DNA of 64,000 nt from CAZKWG01 sp964615375. GTDB lineage: Bacteria > Myxococcota_A > UBA796 > CAZKWG01. The DNA lies in the NCBI GenBank assembly GCA_964615375.1, contig CAZTOW010000029.1, positions 56,508-120,507 on the forward strand, in the 5' to 3' direction. This document shows positions 8,670 to 16,451 of this stretch, one piece after another. Below the pieces are notes generated by a model. The model was not told where the DNA came from, searched no databases, and was given only the letters and a program-made list of their open reading frames with translations. The stretch's first letter is position 1. Each line of letters starts with the position of its first letter. A program made the translations under genes and the position numbers.

Positions 8670-9566
8670 GTGATCCAGGTCGAGAACCTGACGCGGCGCT
8701 ACGGCGCCTTCCACGCCATCCAGGACGTGTCCTTCGAGGTGCGCAAGGGCGAGGTGGTCGGATTCCTCGGGCCGAACGGCGCGGGGAAGACCACCACCAT
8801 GCGCATCCTCTGCGGCTGCATCGGCGCCACCTCCGGGCGCGCGCTGGTGGGCGGCATGGACGTGCTGGAGAACCCGCGCGCGGTCAAGCGGCGCATCGGC
8901 TACCTGCCCGAGGTGCCGCCGGTCTACGGCACCATGCCCGTGCGCGACTACATCGCGTTCTCCGCGCGGATCAAGGGCGTGGACGACGTAGACGCCGCCA
9001 CCGACCGCGCCATCAAGATGGTGCGCCTCGAGGACGTGCGGAACCGGGTCATCGACAACCTGTCCAAGGGCTATCGGCAGCGCGTCGGCCTCGCCCAGGC
9101 CATGGTCCACGACCCGGACGTGCTGATCCTGGACGAGCCCACCAGCGGCCTCGACCCCGCCCAGCGCGTGGAGATCCGCGACCTGCTGGCCGAGCTCGCC
9201 GCGGGCGAGCGCACCGTCATCCTCTCCACCCACGTCCTGCCCGAGGTGGAGGCCATCTGCTCGCGGGTGGTCATCATCAACAAGGGCAAGATCGTCGCCC
9301 AGGACTCCATCTCGGCCCTGGCCGCCTCCGCCGCCCGCACCCGCATCCGCGTCTCGCGCCCGAGCCCGGAGCTGCACGCCGCGCTCCTGGCCATCCCCGG
9401 GGTGACCGGCCTCGAGGAGCACGACGGGGTCTACCGCGTGCAGGCCGCCGAGGACCTGCGCGAGCGCATGGCCGAGGTCGCCGTGCGCTACGGCCTGCTC
9501 GAGCTCGGGCACGACGCCCGCCTCGAGGACATCTACCTCCAGTACACGTCAGGGAGAACCGCATGA
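8670..9566 (+). CDS. ABC transporter ATPase, Gld type
   Basis: 298 residues from the GTG at 8670. This start is fixed by AGGGAGGA at 8656-8663 and by the family start MIQVENLTRRYG; an earlier ATG at 8454 lies inside the divergent gene. All ABC ATPase motifs are present: Walker A GPNGAGKTT, signature LSKGYRQRVGLAQA (variant of LSGGQ), Walker B VLILDEPTSGLDP and H-loop STHVLPE. It energises an ABC-2 type exporter. It overlaps the permease by ATGA, and a GldG-type protein follows, the arrangement of GldA-GldF-GldG systems. In Flavobacterium these are linked to gliding; in other phyla the cargo is unknown. Confidence 0.9.
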   Translation: MIQVENLTRRYGAFHAIQDVSFEVRKGEVVGFLGPNGAGKTTTMRILCGCIGATSGRALVGGMDVLENPRAVKRRIGYLPEVPPVYGTMPVRDYIAFSARIKGVDDVDAATDRAIKMVRLEDVRNRVIDNLSKGYRQRVGLAQAMVHDPDVLILDEPTSGLDPAQRVEIRDLLAELAAGERTVILSTHVLPEVEAICSRVVIINKGKIVAQDSISALAASAARTRIRVSRPSPELHAALLAIPGVTGLEEHDGVYRVQAAEDLRERMAEVAVRYGLLELGHDARLEDIYLQYTSGRTA

Positions 9567-10327
9567 GGTCGGTCCTCGCCATCGCCCGCCGCGAGCTCGA
9601 CGCCTACTTCGCCACGCCGGTAGGCTGGCTGTGCCTGTGCGGCTTCATCGCCGTCACCGGCTTCTTCTTCGCGCTCATGGTCGCCGGCTACGCCTACCAG
9701 TCCACGCAGATGGCCATGAACCCCTACCAGGAGGGCTTCGACATCAACGAGTACCTGCTGCCGGACTTCTTCGGCAACACCTCGGTGATCCTGCTGCTCC
9801 TCTGTCCGGCGCTGTCCATGCGCCTCTTCGCCGAGGACCGGCGCCAGCGCTCCTTCGAGCTGCTGATGTCGAGCCCGATCAGCAGCGCGGAGATCGTGCT
9901 GGGCAAGTACCTGGGCGCGCTGGGCTTCCTGGGCGTCATGCTGGCCAGCACCCTGCACTATGTCGCCATCCTCTACTGGCTCGGCGCCCCCGACGCGGGC
10001 GTGCTCGCCTCCAGCTACGGCGCGCTCTTCCTGCTGGCCGCCGCGTTCATGGCGGTGGGCATGTTCATGAGCTCGTTCACCACCCACCAGGTCGTCGCCC
10101 TCGTGCTCAGCTTCGGCATGGTGCTGGGGCTCTGGGTGCTGGCCTGGATGGACGCTTTCGCCGACCAGAGCTGGGTGAAGGTCATCACCTACGTCTCCAT
10201 GCTCTCCCACCAGAGTGACCTGTCCAAGGGGCTGCTGCACCTCAAGGACCTGGTCTACTTCGGCACCTTCATCGGCTTCTTCCTCTTCGCCACCCAGCAG
10301 CGGGTGGAAGCCTTCCGGTGGCAGTGA
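9563..10327 (+). CDS. ABC-2 type permease (GldF-like)
   Basis: 254 residues, about six transmembrane segments, ABC2_membrane type. It starts with MRSVLAIARRELDAYFATPVGWL, typical of this permease family (re-entrant helix, then TM1). FAEDRRQRSFELLMSSPIS after TM2 is the usual coupling region in these exporters. It overlaps the ATPase by 4 bp (ATGA) and touches the next gene through TGATG, so the three proteins are translationally coupled and probably form one complex in the inner membrane. Substrate unknown. Confidence 0.88.
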   Translation: MRSVLAIARRELDAYFATPVGWLCLCGFIAVTGFFFALMVAGYAYQSTQMAMNPYQEGFDINEYLLPDFFGNTSVILLLLCPALSMRLFAEDRRQRSFELLMSSPISSAEIVLGKYLGALGFLGVMLASTLHYVAILYWLGAPDAGVLASSYGALFLLAAAFMAVGMFMSSFTTHQVVALVLSFGMVLGLWVLAWMDAFADQSWVKVITYVSMLSHQSDLSKGLLHLKDLVYFGTFIGFFLFATQQRVEAFRWQ

Positions 10328-12036
10328 TGCGCAACTGGAGTTGGATTCTCGGCTTCATCGGCGGGGTGATCGTCCTCGGCTTCCTGGCTTATGCCGGGCT
10401 GGTCGACCAGATCGACACCCCCTTCGCGGTGGGCGGCGGCGTGGGCGTGGCCCTGATCGCGCTCTGGCTCTGGCTGGACCGCGCCTCGCTGTCCAGCTGG
10501 GGCTCTGAGCGCGGGTCGCGCTACACCGGCTCCGCCGTCCTGGTGGCGGTGCTGGGGGGCGGCGTGGCCGTGGCGGTCAACGTCATCGCCTACCGCTACG
10601 ACAAGCGCTGGGACGTCACGTCCAGCGAGCGCTTCAGCATCTCCGACCAGACCGTCTCCGTGCTCGGCGCGCTGGACCGGCCCATCACGATCAGCGCCTT
10701 CTTCACCCTGGAGAGCCAGGCGGAGAAGGACAAGTTCGAGACGCTGATCGAGGGCTACAAGCAGCACTCCACGCTGATCACGGTCGAGATGCACGACCCG
10801 CTCAAGGAGCCGGCGCTGGCCGAGCAGAACAAGATCACCAGCGCCTACGGCACGGTGATCCTGAGGAGCGGGGACAAGGACCAGCGCCTGGAGAGCCAGT
10901 TCGACGAGGAGGCGCTGACCAACGCCATCGTCCGCCTCACCTCGGGCAAGGACCACATCGTCTGCTTCACCGAGGGCCACGGCGAGCTGGACCCCGACGA
11001 CGACCAGACCGCCGCCGGCATGGGCGCGGCCATCGTCAAGCTGGAGGGCCAGAACTACACGGTCAAGAAGACCAACCTGCTCCGCGACGGCGGCGTGCCC
11101 GCCGACTGCGAGATGCTGGTCGTCGCCGCGCCGCAGCAGGACTGGCTCGCCGCCGAGCGCGAGATGATGGCCGCCTACCTCGTGGGCGGCGGCCAGGCAA
11201 TCGTCATGCTCGAGCCGATGTCCACCCCTGGGCTGGCCGCGGACCTCGCCCGCTACGGGATCGCGGTGGGCAACGACCTCGTGCTGGAGCAGAACCCGAA
11301 CTACCAGCTCCTGGGCGGCGACCCCTCCTACGTCATCCTGGACGGCGGATCCTTCGACTTCCACCCGATCACCGAGCCGATCAAGGGCATGGCGATGCTG
11401 CGCGTCGCCCGCTCCATCGACAAGGGCGCGGACGTGAGCGGGATCAACGTGCAGGTCCTCGCCCACACGACGGACGCCGGCTGGGGCGAGACCGATCTGG
11501 ACCCCAACATCCCCATGGGCCCCGACCCGGGCAAGGACAAGGTCGGCCGCGTGCCGCTCGTGGCCGTGGCCGAGATCACGGACCCGGCCGGGATCAGCGT
11601 GGGCTCGCGGGTCGTCTCCGCCGCCTCGAGCGCGGACGTGCTGGAGAAGCTGGTCGGCGCTCCCGCCGAGGCTGCCCCCGCGGAGCCCGTCCAGGACCCC
11701 GCCGCCCCGCCCGCCGAGGCCGCCCCGCCCGCCGAGGCCAGCGCGCCCGAGCCCACGCGCGCCGCGGGCGGCAAGCTGGTGGTCTTCGGCGACTCCGACT
11801 TCGCCACCAACGAGCTGGTCGATCAAGGCAACAACCAGGACCTGCTGCTCAACTCGCTGGCCTGGCTGGCTGGCGAGGAGTCTCAGATCAGCATCCGCAC
11901 GCCCGAGGGCGAGAGCGGCAGCCTGTCGATGACCCTGGTGCAGGGCATCCTGATGGGCTTCATCACGCTCATCGTGGCGCCCGGGGTGGCCATCCTGATG
12001 GCCATCAGCACCTGGCGTCAGCGCCGCGCCGCGTAG
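10327..12036 (+). CDS. GldG-like ABC auxiliary membrane protein
   Basis: 569 residues from the ATG at 10327, which shares TGATG with the permease stop; a GTG at 10318 would add three residues. It has two to three N-terminal TM segments (about residues 5-80), a large extracytoplasmic domain of the ABC_transp_aux/GldG family (ERFSISDQTVSVL, VCFTEGHGELD, LLNSLAWLAGEE) and a C-terminal TM segment (about 537-560) with a basic tail RQRRAA. An Ala/Pro/Glu linker (about residues 445-480) interrupts the soluble domain. In the family it works with the ATPase and permease; its fold is ThuA/GATase-like and probably non-enzymatic. A strong hairpin follows. Confidence 0.85.
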   Translation: MRNWSWILGFIGGVIVLGFLAYAGLVDQIDTPFAVGGGVGVALIALWLWLDRASLSSWGSERGSRYTGSAVLVAVLGGGVAVAVNVIAYRYDKRWDVTSSERFSISDQTVSVLGALDRPITISAFFTLESQAEKDKFETLIEGYKQHSTLITVEMHDPLKEPALAEQNKITSAYGTVILRSGDKDQRLESQFDEEALTNAIVRLTSGKDHIVCFTEGHGELDPDDDQTAAGMGAAIVKLEGQNYTVKKTNLLRDGGVPADCEMLVVAAPQQDWLAAEREMMAAYLVGGGQAIVMLEPMSTPGLAADLARYGIAVGNDLVLEQNPNYQLLGGDPSYVILDGGSFDFHPITEPIKGMAMLRVARSIDKGADVSGINVQVLAHTTDAGWGETDLDPNIPMGPDPGKDKVGRVPLVAVAEITDPAGISVGSRVVSAASSADVLEKLVGAPAEAAPAEPVQDPAAPPAEAAPPAEASAPEPTRAAGGKLVVFGDSDFATNELVDQGNNQDLLLNSLAWLAGEESQISIRTPEGESGSLSMTLVQGILMGFITLIVAPGVAILMAISTWRQRRAA

Positions 12037-12059
12037 TCGAGCCTCCCGGCCAGAACGAG

Positions 12060-12084
12060 AGAGGGGGGCCACTGGCCCCCCTCT
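12060..12084. terminator. bidirectional hairpin between convergent genes
   Basis: A perfect 11-bp stem (AGAGGGGGGCC / GGCCCCCCTCT) with a 3-base loop, 24 bp after the ABC operon stop and 20 bp after the SCP2-like gene stop on the other strand. No long T run follows on either strand, but position and stem strength suit a shared terminator. Confidence 0.65.
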
Positions 12085-12103
12085 TCGCTGAGCGTCCGAG
12101 CGA

Positions 12104-12412
12104 TCAGGCCAGGATCTTCTGCAGCTTCATCGCCAGGCCCACGTTCGTGGCCTTGAGCTTGCCGGTCATGAAGGCCTGCATGGCGTTGCTCGGCTTGTCC
12201 AGGATGCCCTCCCAGGTCGCCTGGTCCGTCGTGATCTTGCAGTCCGGGGCGGCGTGCGGGCCCTCGGCCACCGAGCTGGCGCCCAGGTCCAGCGACCACG
12301 AGCCGGCGCCGCTGATGTCGAACTGGATCACGCCCTTCTCATTCTGCAGGTTGGGGCTGCTCTTGAGCTTCTCGGGCAGGTAGGTGCTGAAGAACTCCGA
12401 GGTCTTGGACAT
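12104..12412 (-). CDS. SCP2-type sterol/lipid-carrier domain protein
   Basis: 102 residues from the ATG at 12412, start MSKTSEFFSTYLPEKL. The fold pattern is SCP2: beta strands around GVIQFDISGAGSWSLDL, then the hallmark ITTDQATWEGILDKPSNAMQAFMTGKLKATNVGLAMKLQKIL, where a hydrophobic tunnel binds lipids. It is a stand-alone, cytoplasmic SCP2 module with no signal peptide. A longer in-frame extension to 12820 reads as a shadow of the PHP gene. A 12-bp palindrome lies upstream. A related protein is encoded at 57526-57834. In vivo lipid unknown. Confidence 0.85.
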   Translation of the reverse strand: MSKTSEFFSTYLPEKLKSSPNLQNEKGVIQFDISGAGSWSLDLGASSVAEGPHAAPDCKITTDQATWEGILDKPSNAMQAFMTGKLKATNVGLAMKLQKILA

Positions 12413-12476
12413 CCTGGGCTCCGGTAGAGGTGGGTGGGCTCGCGGGGACGGCGTGAGGCCGGCTCGGCGGACAGGA

Positions 12477-12488
12477 CCGATTAATCGG
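12477..12488. promoter_or_regulatory. perfect palindrome CCGATTAATCGG, candidate operator
   Basis: A 12-bp perfect inverted repeat, AT-rich at its centre in a GC-rich context, directly after the PHP stop codon and 65 bp upstream of the SCP2-like ATG on the minus strand. It could be an operator for the SCP2-like gene; no matching regulator is identified. Confidence 0.3.
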
Positions 12489-12489
12489 C

Positions 12490-13308
12490 TCAGGCCAGGG
12501 CGACCAGCCGCGCGAGCTCCGGGACCTGCCGGAGCGGCACCGCGAAGTGGCCCAGCTCGCCCTGCCAGCCGTGCCAGTCGCTGCCGCCGGTCACGCCCAT
12601 GCGGTGCTTGAAGGCCAGCCGGGCCAGGGACTCGCGTACGCCCTTGCCGACGGAGGGGCGGTGGGCCTCCAGCGCGTGCAGGCCGGCGGCGGCGAAGGTG
12701 GCGGACCAGGCCGCCGCCTGCTCGGGGTCGGGGTGCGCCCAGGAGCAGAAGCCGCCCGCCGCGCGCACCGCCGCGATGGCGTCTACGAACTGTAGATCCA
12801 GCGGCGGGACGTGGCCGCAATCCTCACCCACCCAGGCGCGGAAGGCGTCGCCGATGTTCCCGCAGTGCCCTGCCGTCACCAGCGCCCGCGCCAGGTGGTA
12901 GCGGGTGAGCGCGCGGCGCCCCTCCCAGGCGTCCTGGTCCGGCTCCGGCAGCCCGGTGAGGCCCATGCTCTGGACCGCCTCGGCGTAGCGCCGGGCCCGC
13001 GCCCGCGCCCGCTCCACCAGGAAGCGCTGGAATTCCTCGGGCATGTCCCCGCGGAACCAGGCGAGCAGGTGCAGCTCGCGCCCAGCGTGCATGGCCGAGA
13101 GCTCCACCCCGTGGATGACGATCACCGTGCGCGCCCCCACCCGCGTCGGCCCCGAAGGCAACGCAGGAGGAAGGTCGTGATCCGTGAGCGCGAACGCATC
13201 CAGCCGCCCGTTCGCCGCCGCCGTGAGCACCGCCTCGGGCGTCAGCTTCCCGTCGGAGAGCACGCTGTGCATGTGGAGGTCCAGCCGCGCCCGGGGGAGC
13301 AGGTTCAC
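12490..13308 (-). CDS. PHP-domain metal-dependent phosphoesterase
   Basis: 272 residues, GTG start overlapping the DivIVA stop (GTGA). PHP motifs: DLHMHSVLSDGKLTPE (first HxH and Asp), FALTDHD, VIHGVELSA (metal-binding Glu), CSWAHPDP and GGSDWHG. These match the PHP family (TrpH/RNase AM-like: 3',5'-nucleotide phosphatases or 5'-3' exonucleases on short RNA). Length agrees with the stand-alone family. Its tight coupling to a DivIVA protein is unusual and may just reflect shared transcription. Exact substrate cannot be told from sequence. Confidence 0.88.
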   Translation of the reverse strand: MNLLPRARLDLHMHSVLSDGKLTPEAVLTAAANGRLDAFALTDHDLPPALPSGPTRVGARTVIVIHGVELSAMHAGRELHLLAWFRGDMPEEFQRFLVERARARARRYAEAVQSMGLTGLPEPDQDAWEGRRALTRYHLARALVTAGHCGNIGDAFRAWVGEDCGHVPPLDLQFVDAIAAVRAAGGFCSWAHPDPEQAAAWSATFAAAGLHALEAHRPSVGKGVRESLARLAFKHRMGVTGGSDWHGWQGELGHFAVPLRQVPELARLVALA

Positions 13309-13772
13309 GTGTCCCCTCCCCCGAAGCCGCGCTCCAGCTCGTCGAGCAGCCGCGCGTGCGTGTTCACGATGGCCCGCAGCTCCGCCGAGAGCCGCGCCCG
13401 CCCCGCGCGCAGCCGCACCAGATCCGCCTGGATCGCCCGGTGCTCGTCGTTGGCCGCGAGGATCACCCGCTCCGCCTCCAGCCGGGCCTCCCCCAGCAGG
13501 ATGTCCGCCTCCCGCCGCGCCCCGCGCTCCAGATCCTCCGCCATCCGGCGCGCCAGGAGCAGGGTCTGCTTGAGGTCCGTCTCGCCCTCCCGCAGCGAGG
13601 CCAGCTCCGCGTCCTTGCGCGCGAGCTCGTCTTTGAGGCGCTGGTTCTCGCGGAGGATGTCCTCCATCGTCTCCCGCGTCTCCTCGAGGAAGGCGCGGAC
13701 CTCGTCCTGCTCGTAGCCCTTGCGGGACTCCCGAAACTGCTTCTGGAGGATGTCGAGGGGCGTGACGCGCAT
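13305..13772 (-). CDS. DivIVA-domain coiled-coil protein
   Basis: 155 residues. The N-terminus MRVTPLDILQKQFRESRKGYEQDEVRAFLEE is a clear DivIVA/GpsB membrane-binding domain (TPLDI...F....RGYD-like, here KGYEQDEV), followed by a long heptad-rich coiled coil (about 35-145) and a short Gly-rich tail. Family members sense curved membrane and recruit division, growth or polarity proteins. Its stop overlaps the start of the PHP gene. A perfect TATAAT lies nine bases before the ATG, so the transcript may have almost no leader. Confidence 0.9.
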   Translation of the reverse strand: MRVTPLDILQKQFRESRKGYEQDEVRAFLEETRETMEDILRENQRLKDELARKDAELASLREGETDLKQTLLLARRMAEDLERGARREADILLGEARLEAERVILAANDEHRAIQADLVRLRAGRARLSAELRAIVNTHARLLDELERGFGGGDT

Positions 13773-13781
13773 GCGGCTCCG

Positions 13782-13787
13782 ATTATA
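13782..13787 (-). promoter_or_regulatory. -10 box TATAAT before divIVA-like gene
   Basis: A perfect TATAAT on the minus strand, nine bases upstream of the ATG at 13772. No -35 is recognisable. If used, transcription would start within about three bases of the ATG, giving a (nearly) leaderless mRNA. Confidence 0.4.
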
Positions 13788-13825
13788 GCTCCCCGCGGCC
13801 CGTCCCCGCGCTCAGACTCCCCAGC

Positions 13826-15310
13826 TCAGGGGGCCTCGGCGGGGGGCGCGCTGATGGACGCCTCCGGGTGCAGGCGCGCGAGGTGGTCGGCGAGGGCGGC
13901 GACCGGATCAGGGTCCACCCGCGCCGCGGCGACCAGATCCTCGAGATCCGGCACCCCGTTCACGCTGCTGATCACGGCCGCGCGGGCCGCGGCGAGCGAG
14001 AGGCTGAAGTCCCCCTCCCCCGTCGCCCAGCGCCCCTTCTCGGCGCGCACGCCCCGCTCCGTCACCCGCAGGCCCTGGTCGTCTTGCACGACCACGTCCA
14101 CCACCGCCAGATCGTCGGTGTCGAAGCGCACATCCCAGCCGCCCGAGCCCGCGCGCTCCCAGCTCGCCTCGATCGGCGTGGTCGGCACAGGCGCCTCCGG
14201 CCCGAGCGCCCACACCCCCGCCAGCGCCGCCAGCCCGGCCGCCACGATGGCCCCCGCCCACCAGCCCGCCGCGCTCGGAGGCGGCGGCAGGGGCAGCGGG
14301 AGCTCGCCCACCCGGTCGATCTCGGCCCAGGGCCGCGAGCGGGCCTCCTCCAGCGCCGCCACGGGCACCGGGCCCAGGATCACGCCCTTGCGCCAGCGCC
14401 CGGGGCCCTCCACGATCGCGCCGCGGAGCTGGTGTCTCGGCGGCGTCCCCTGCTCGGCGAGCTCCTGGAGGGCCGGGACGAGGTTGGGGACCTCCTCGGC
14501 GGGGATGAGCCAGCCCTCCGCGCCCAGCGGCAGCCCGAGCGGGTCCAGCAGCTCCCCCAGCGCGTCCCGGTGCTTGCGCCCGTCGGGGTGCAGCAGCAGC
14601 GCGAGCACCGACACCCGCCCCGGGGCCACCAGCGGCTCGCCCTCGGGGAGGAAGAGGTCCTGCGGCGAGATGACGCCCTGCCGGATGAGGCGCACGCCCC
14701 GGCTGCAGCGCGGGCAGCGCCCCGCGTGCTCGCGCCCTGGCTCAGAGAGCAGGCCCGCCGGCCCGGGGCAGTTCGGCCCGGCCACCGCCGCCACCCGCCG
14801 CAGCAGGGCGTCCAGGCGCGCGTCCGTCCACTCCTCCAGGCTGATGCCGTCCGCCCCGGCGACCCCGCGCAGGCTCTCCCGCAGGCCCTCGCGCGCGCCC
14901 TCCAGCACGGCCGCGTGGATGGCCGCGTGGCGCTCCACCTCCTGGATGGAGAGCCCGTCCCCGTAGTGCATGCGCAGGACGGCGTCGGCCACCGGGTCCA
15001 GCCCCCGCGCGACCTCGTCCCTCCAACGCCGCGGCACGGCGAGCCCCAGATCGGGATCCTGCGGCGGGCGCAGGTAGCGGCCGTGCTTGACCCGGGCGAG
15101 GTAGTCCCGGGCGTACAGGGCGGCCAGCGTCTCCGCCTCCTCGTCGCTCGCGCCGGACGGGATGCAGCGGAGCACATGCTCGCGGGCCTCGGCCAGGACG
15201 GCCGGTCGGATGCGCACCCGCGCGAGGAGGAGCTCCCAGGCCACCCGGATCGTCACGGGCAGCCAACGACGGTTCACGTCCTCGACGGGAGAGAGCTGCG
15301 GGAGAGCCAT
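13826..15310 (-). CDS. single-pass membrane protein with sigma-region-4-like segment and zinc-ribbon-like CxxC
   Basis: 494 residues, family not recognised. Residues about 105-150 (DPVADAVLRMHYGDGLSIQEVERHA, then a run ending REGLRESL) resemble the helix-turn-helix of sigma-70 region 4. A CPGP...CPRC segment at about 185-205 could bind zinc. A Pro-rich stretch is followed by one TM helix (about 350-373, GWWAGAIVAAGLAALAGVW) and a C-terminal soluble domain of about 120 residues. By inference it could be a transmembrane regulator or anti-sigma-like protein with a cytoplasmic N-terminus. It has its own extended -10 promoter. Neighbours give no direct clue. Confidence 0.7.
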   Translation of the reverse strand: MALPQLSPVEDVNRRWLPVTIRVAWELLLARVRIRPAVLAEAREHVLRCIPSGASDEEAETLAALYARDYLARVKHGRYLRPPQDPDLGLAVPRRWRDEVARGLDPVADAVLRMHYGDGLSIQEVERHAAIHAAVLEGAREGLRESLRGVAGADGISLEEWTDARLDALLRRVAAVAGPNCPGPAGLLSEPGREHAGRCPRCSRGVRLIRQGVISPQDLFLPEGEPLVAPGRVSVLALLLHPDGRKHRDALGELLDPLGLPLGAEGWLIPAEEVPNLVPALQELAEQGTPPRHQLRGAIVEGPGRWRKGVILGPVPVAALEEARSRPWAEIDRVGELPLPLPPPPSAAGWWAGAIVAAGLAALAGVWALGPEAPVPTTPIEASWERAGSGGWDVRFDTDDLAVVDVVVQDDQGLRVTERGVRAEKGRWATGEGDFSLSLAAARAAVISSVNGVPDLEDLVAAARVDPDPVAALADHLARLHPEASISAPPAEAP

Positions 15311-15373
15311 GGAGGGCCGGGCGGCGGGAGGGGAAGGGCGGGGCGGGGCGGAGAGGCAGACGAGAGGAGAACC

Positions 15374-15382
15374 AATATAGCA
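15374..15382 (-). promoter_or_regulatory. extended -10 promoter (TGC-TATATT)
   Basis: On the minus strand TGCTATATT (15382-15374) gives an extended -10 (TGn plus a 5/6 TATAAT match) about 64 bp before the ATG at 15310. No -35 is evident, as usual for extended -10 promoters. Directly upstream, CCCGCG-CGCA-CGCGGG (15386-15401) forms a hairpin that may end the small upstream gene. Confidence 0.5.
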
Positions 15383-15418
15383 TGTCCCGCGCGCACGCGG
15401 GGGCCCCTACCTGCGCGC

Positions 15419-15595
15419 TCAGGCCGCTGCGCGCATCCCCGAGCTCTCCTCCTCCTCGTCGGAGGTGGCCAGCAGATCGTTGACCACCGCCGCAGCGGCC
15501 ACGGCCGCGAGCTCCTCGTCCCCGTAGAGATCGAGGAACTCCTCGTAGACGGTGGAGATGAGCTCGCCGAGGGTCATGCGGCTGATGTGGGTCAT
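15419..15595 (-). CDS. 58-residue acidic small protein under sigma-54 control
   Basis: 58 residues (MTHISRMTLGELISTVYEEF...); ATG at 15595 chosen because GGAGG lies five bases upstream. A longer frame to 15754 would run through the sigma-54 promoter. Two helices are predicted: residues 7-24 (GELISTVYEEFLDLYG) and 27-43 (EELAAVAAAAVVNDLL), with an acidic EEEE tail. No TM segment or signal. I do not recognise a characterised family. The near-perfect sigma-54 promoter just upstream implies activation by an enhancer-binding protein and so conditional expression, for example in development or starvation. It is monocistronic. Confidence 0.75.
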   Translation of the reverse strand: MTHISRMTLGELISTVYEEFLDLYGDEELAAVAAAAVVNDLLATSDEEEESSGMRAAA

Positions 15596-15653
15596 GGGAA
15601 CCTCCGCAGGGGGAGAGAGGGGGCCGCGAGGGCCGTCGCTTGCCGAAAAATCA

Positions 15654-15670
15654 TGCAAGCTGCGTGCCAG
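15654..15670 (-). promoter_or_regulatory. sigma-54 promoter (-24/-12)
   Basis: Minus strand CTGGCACG-CAGC-TTGCA matches the RpoN consensus YTGGCACGrNNNTTGCW at all but one degenerate position, with the GG and GC elements correctly spaced. The expected start is near 15643, giving a 5' UTR of about 47 bases before the 58-residue ORF. A motif GGGTAGACACC (15693-15703) lies 23 bp upstream of the -24 element and could be part of an activator site. Confidence 0.85.
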
Positions 15671-15772
15671 GTGTCGGGGAGCGGGAATGTGCGGGTAGAC
15701 ACCGGGCGGGGACCTCTCAACTCCTTGGACACCGCCGCCGGGCGTCCGATTCACGCGCCTTTGTCAAAAAAT

Positions 15773-16411
15773 TCATACGCCGCCCGCCGCCGCGGCGAAG
15801 AGCACGACGCTCCGCGCCCCCGCGCCGATCAGCTCATCCGCGCAGGCCGCGGCGGTCGCCCCGGTGGTGAACACGTCGTCCACCAGCAGCAGGTGGGCGG
15901 GGACCTCACGCCCCTCGCGCGCCTGAAAGGCCCCGCGCGCGGCCAGCAGGCGCTCCCCCCGCTCCCTCCCCGCCTGCTCCGAGGCGCGCACCCGCCGCAG
16001 CAGATCGAGGTGGGGCAGACCCAGCGACCGGGCCACCGCGCGCGCCAGCAGCTCGCCCTGATCGAAGCCGCGCCGCATCCGCCGCAGCGGCGGCACCGGG
16101 ACGTGGACCACGGCGTCCACCCGCGGCAGCCTCCGCCGCGCCGCCAGCCCCATGCGCAGCCCGAGCTCCTCCACCGCGCCGGGATCGGGGCGGTACTTGC
16201 CCCGCCGCACCATGGCCCCCAGCGGGCCGGCGTAGGAGCCCAGCGCGAAGGCCGCCGCCAGGGGCTCAGGCGCCTCCAGCGCGCGCGGCAGGCTGGGGAC
16301 CTGCAGCTCGCAGGCGCGACAGAGCCGGCTCCGCCCGACCCCGCCGAGGCCGTCACAGGCGGGGCAGGTGTCGGGGAGCAACACGGAGAGCAGGGTTCCG
16401 AGCGAGGTCAT
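15773..16411 (-). CDS. ComF family phosphoribosyltransferase-like protein
   Basis: 212 residues. N-terminal zinc-finger pair CPAC (residues about 16-19) and CRAC (about 32-35), then a phosphoribosyltransferase domain with FDQGELLARAVA and the PRPP loop LLLVDDVFTTGAT near the C-terminus. This is the ComF/GntX layout; in naturally competent bacteria ComF takes part in DNA uptake and transformation. Size is typical. It lies 40 bp after rlmH on the same strand and may be the last gene of the ribosome-linked run. Confidence 0.9.
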   Translation of the reverse strand: MTSLGTLLSVLLPDTCPACDGLGGVGRSRLCRACELQVPSLPRALEAPEPLAAAFALGSYAGPLGAMVRRGKYRPDPGAVEELGLRMGLAARRRLPRVDAVVHVPVPPLRRMRRGFDQGELLARAVARSLGLPHLDLLRRVRASEQAGRERGERLLAARGAFQAREGREVPAHLLLVDDVFTTGATAAACADELIGAGARSVVLFAAAAGGV

Positions 16412-16451
16412 CCGCGGAAGGTAGGCACGGGGCGCGCGCCGTAAAGCGCCC

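Noticed and set aside
13868..16444. 858-codon plus-strand ORF
   Set aside because: Runs opposite to comF, the small gene and the membrane protein; composition is typical for antisense frames in GC-rich DNA.
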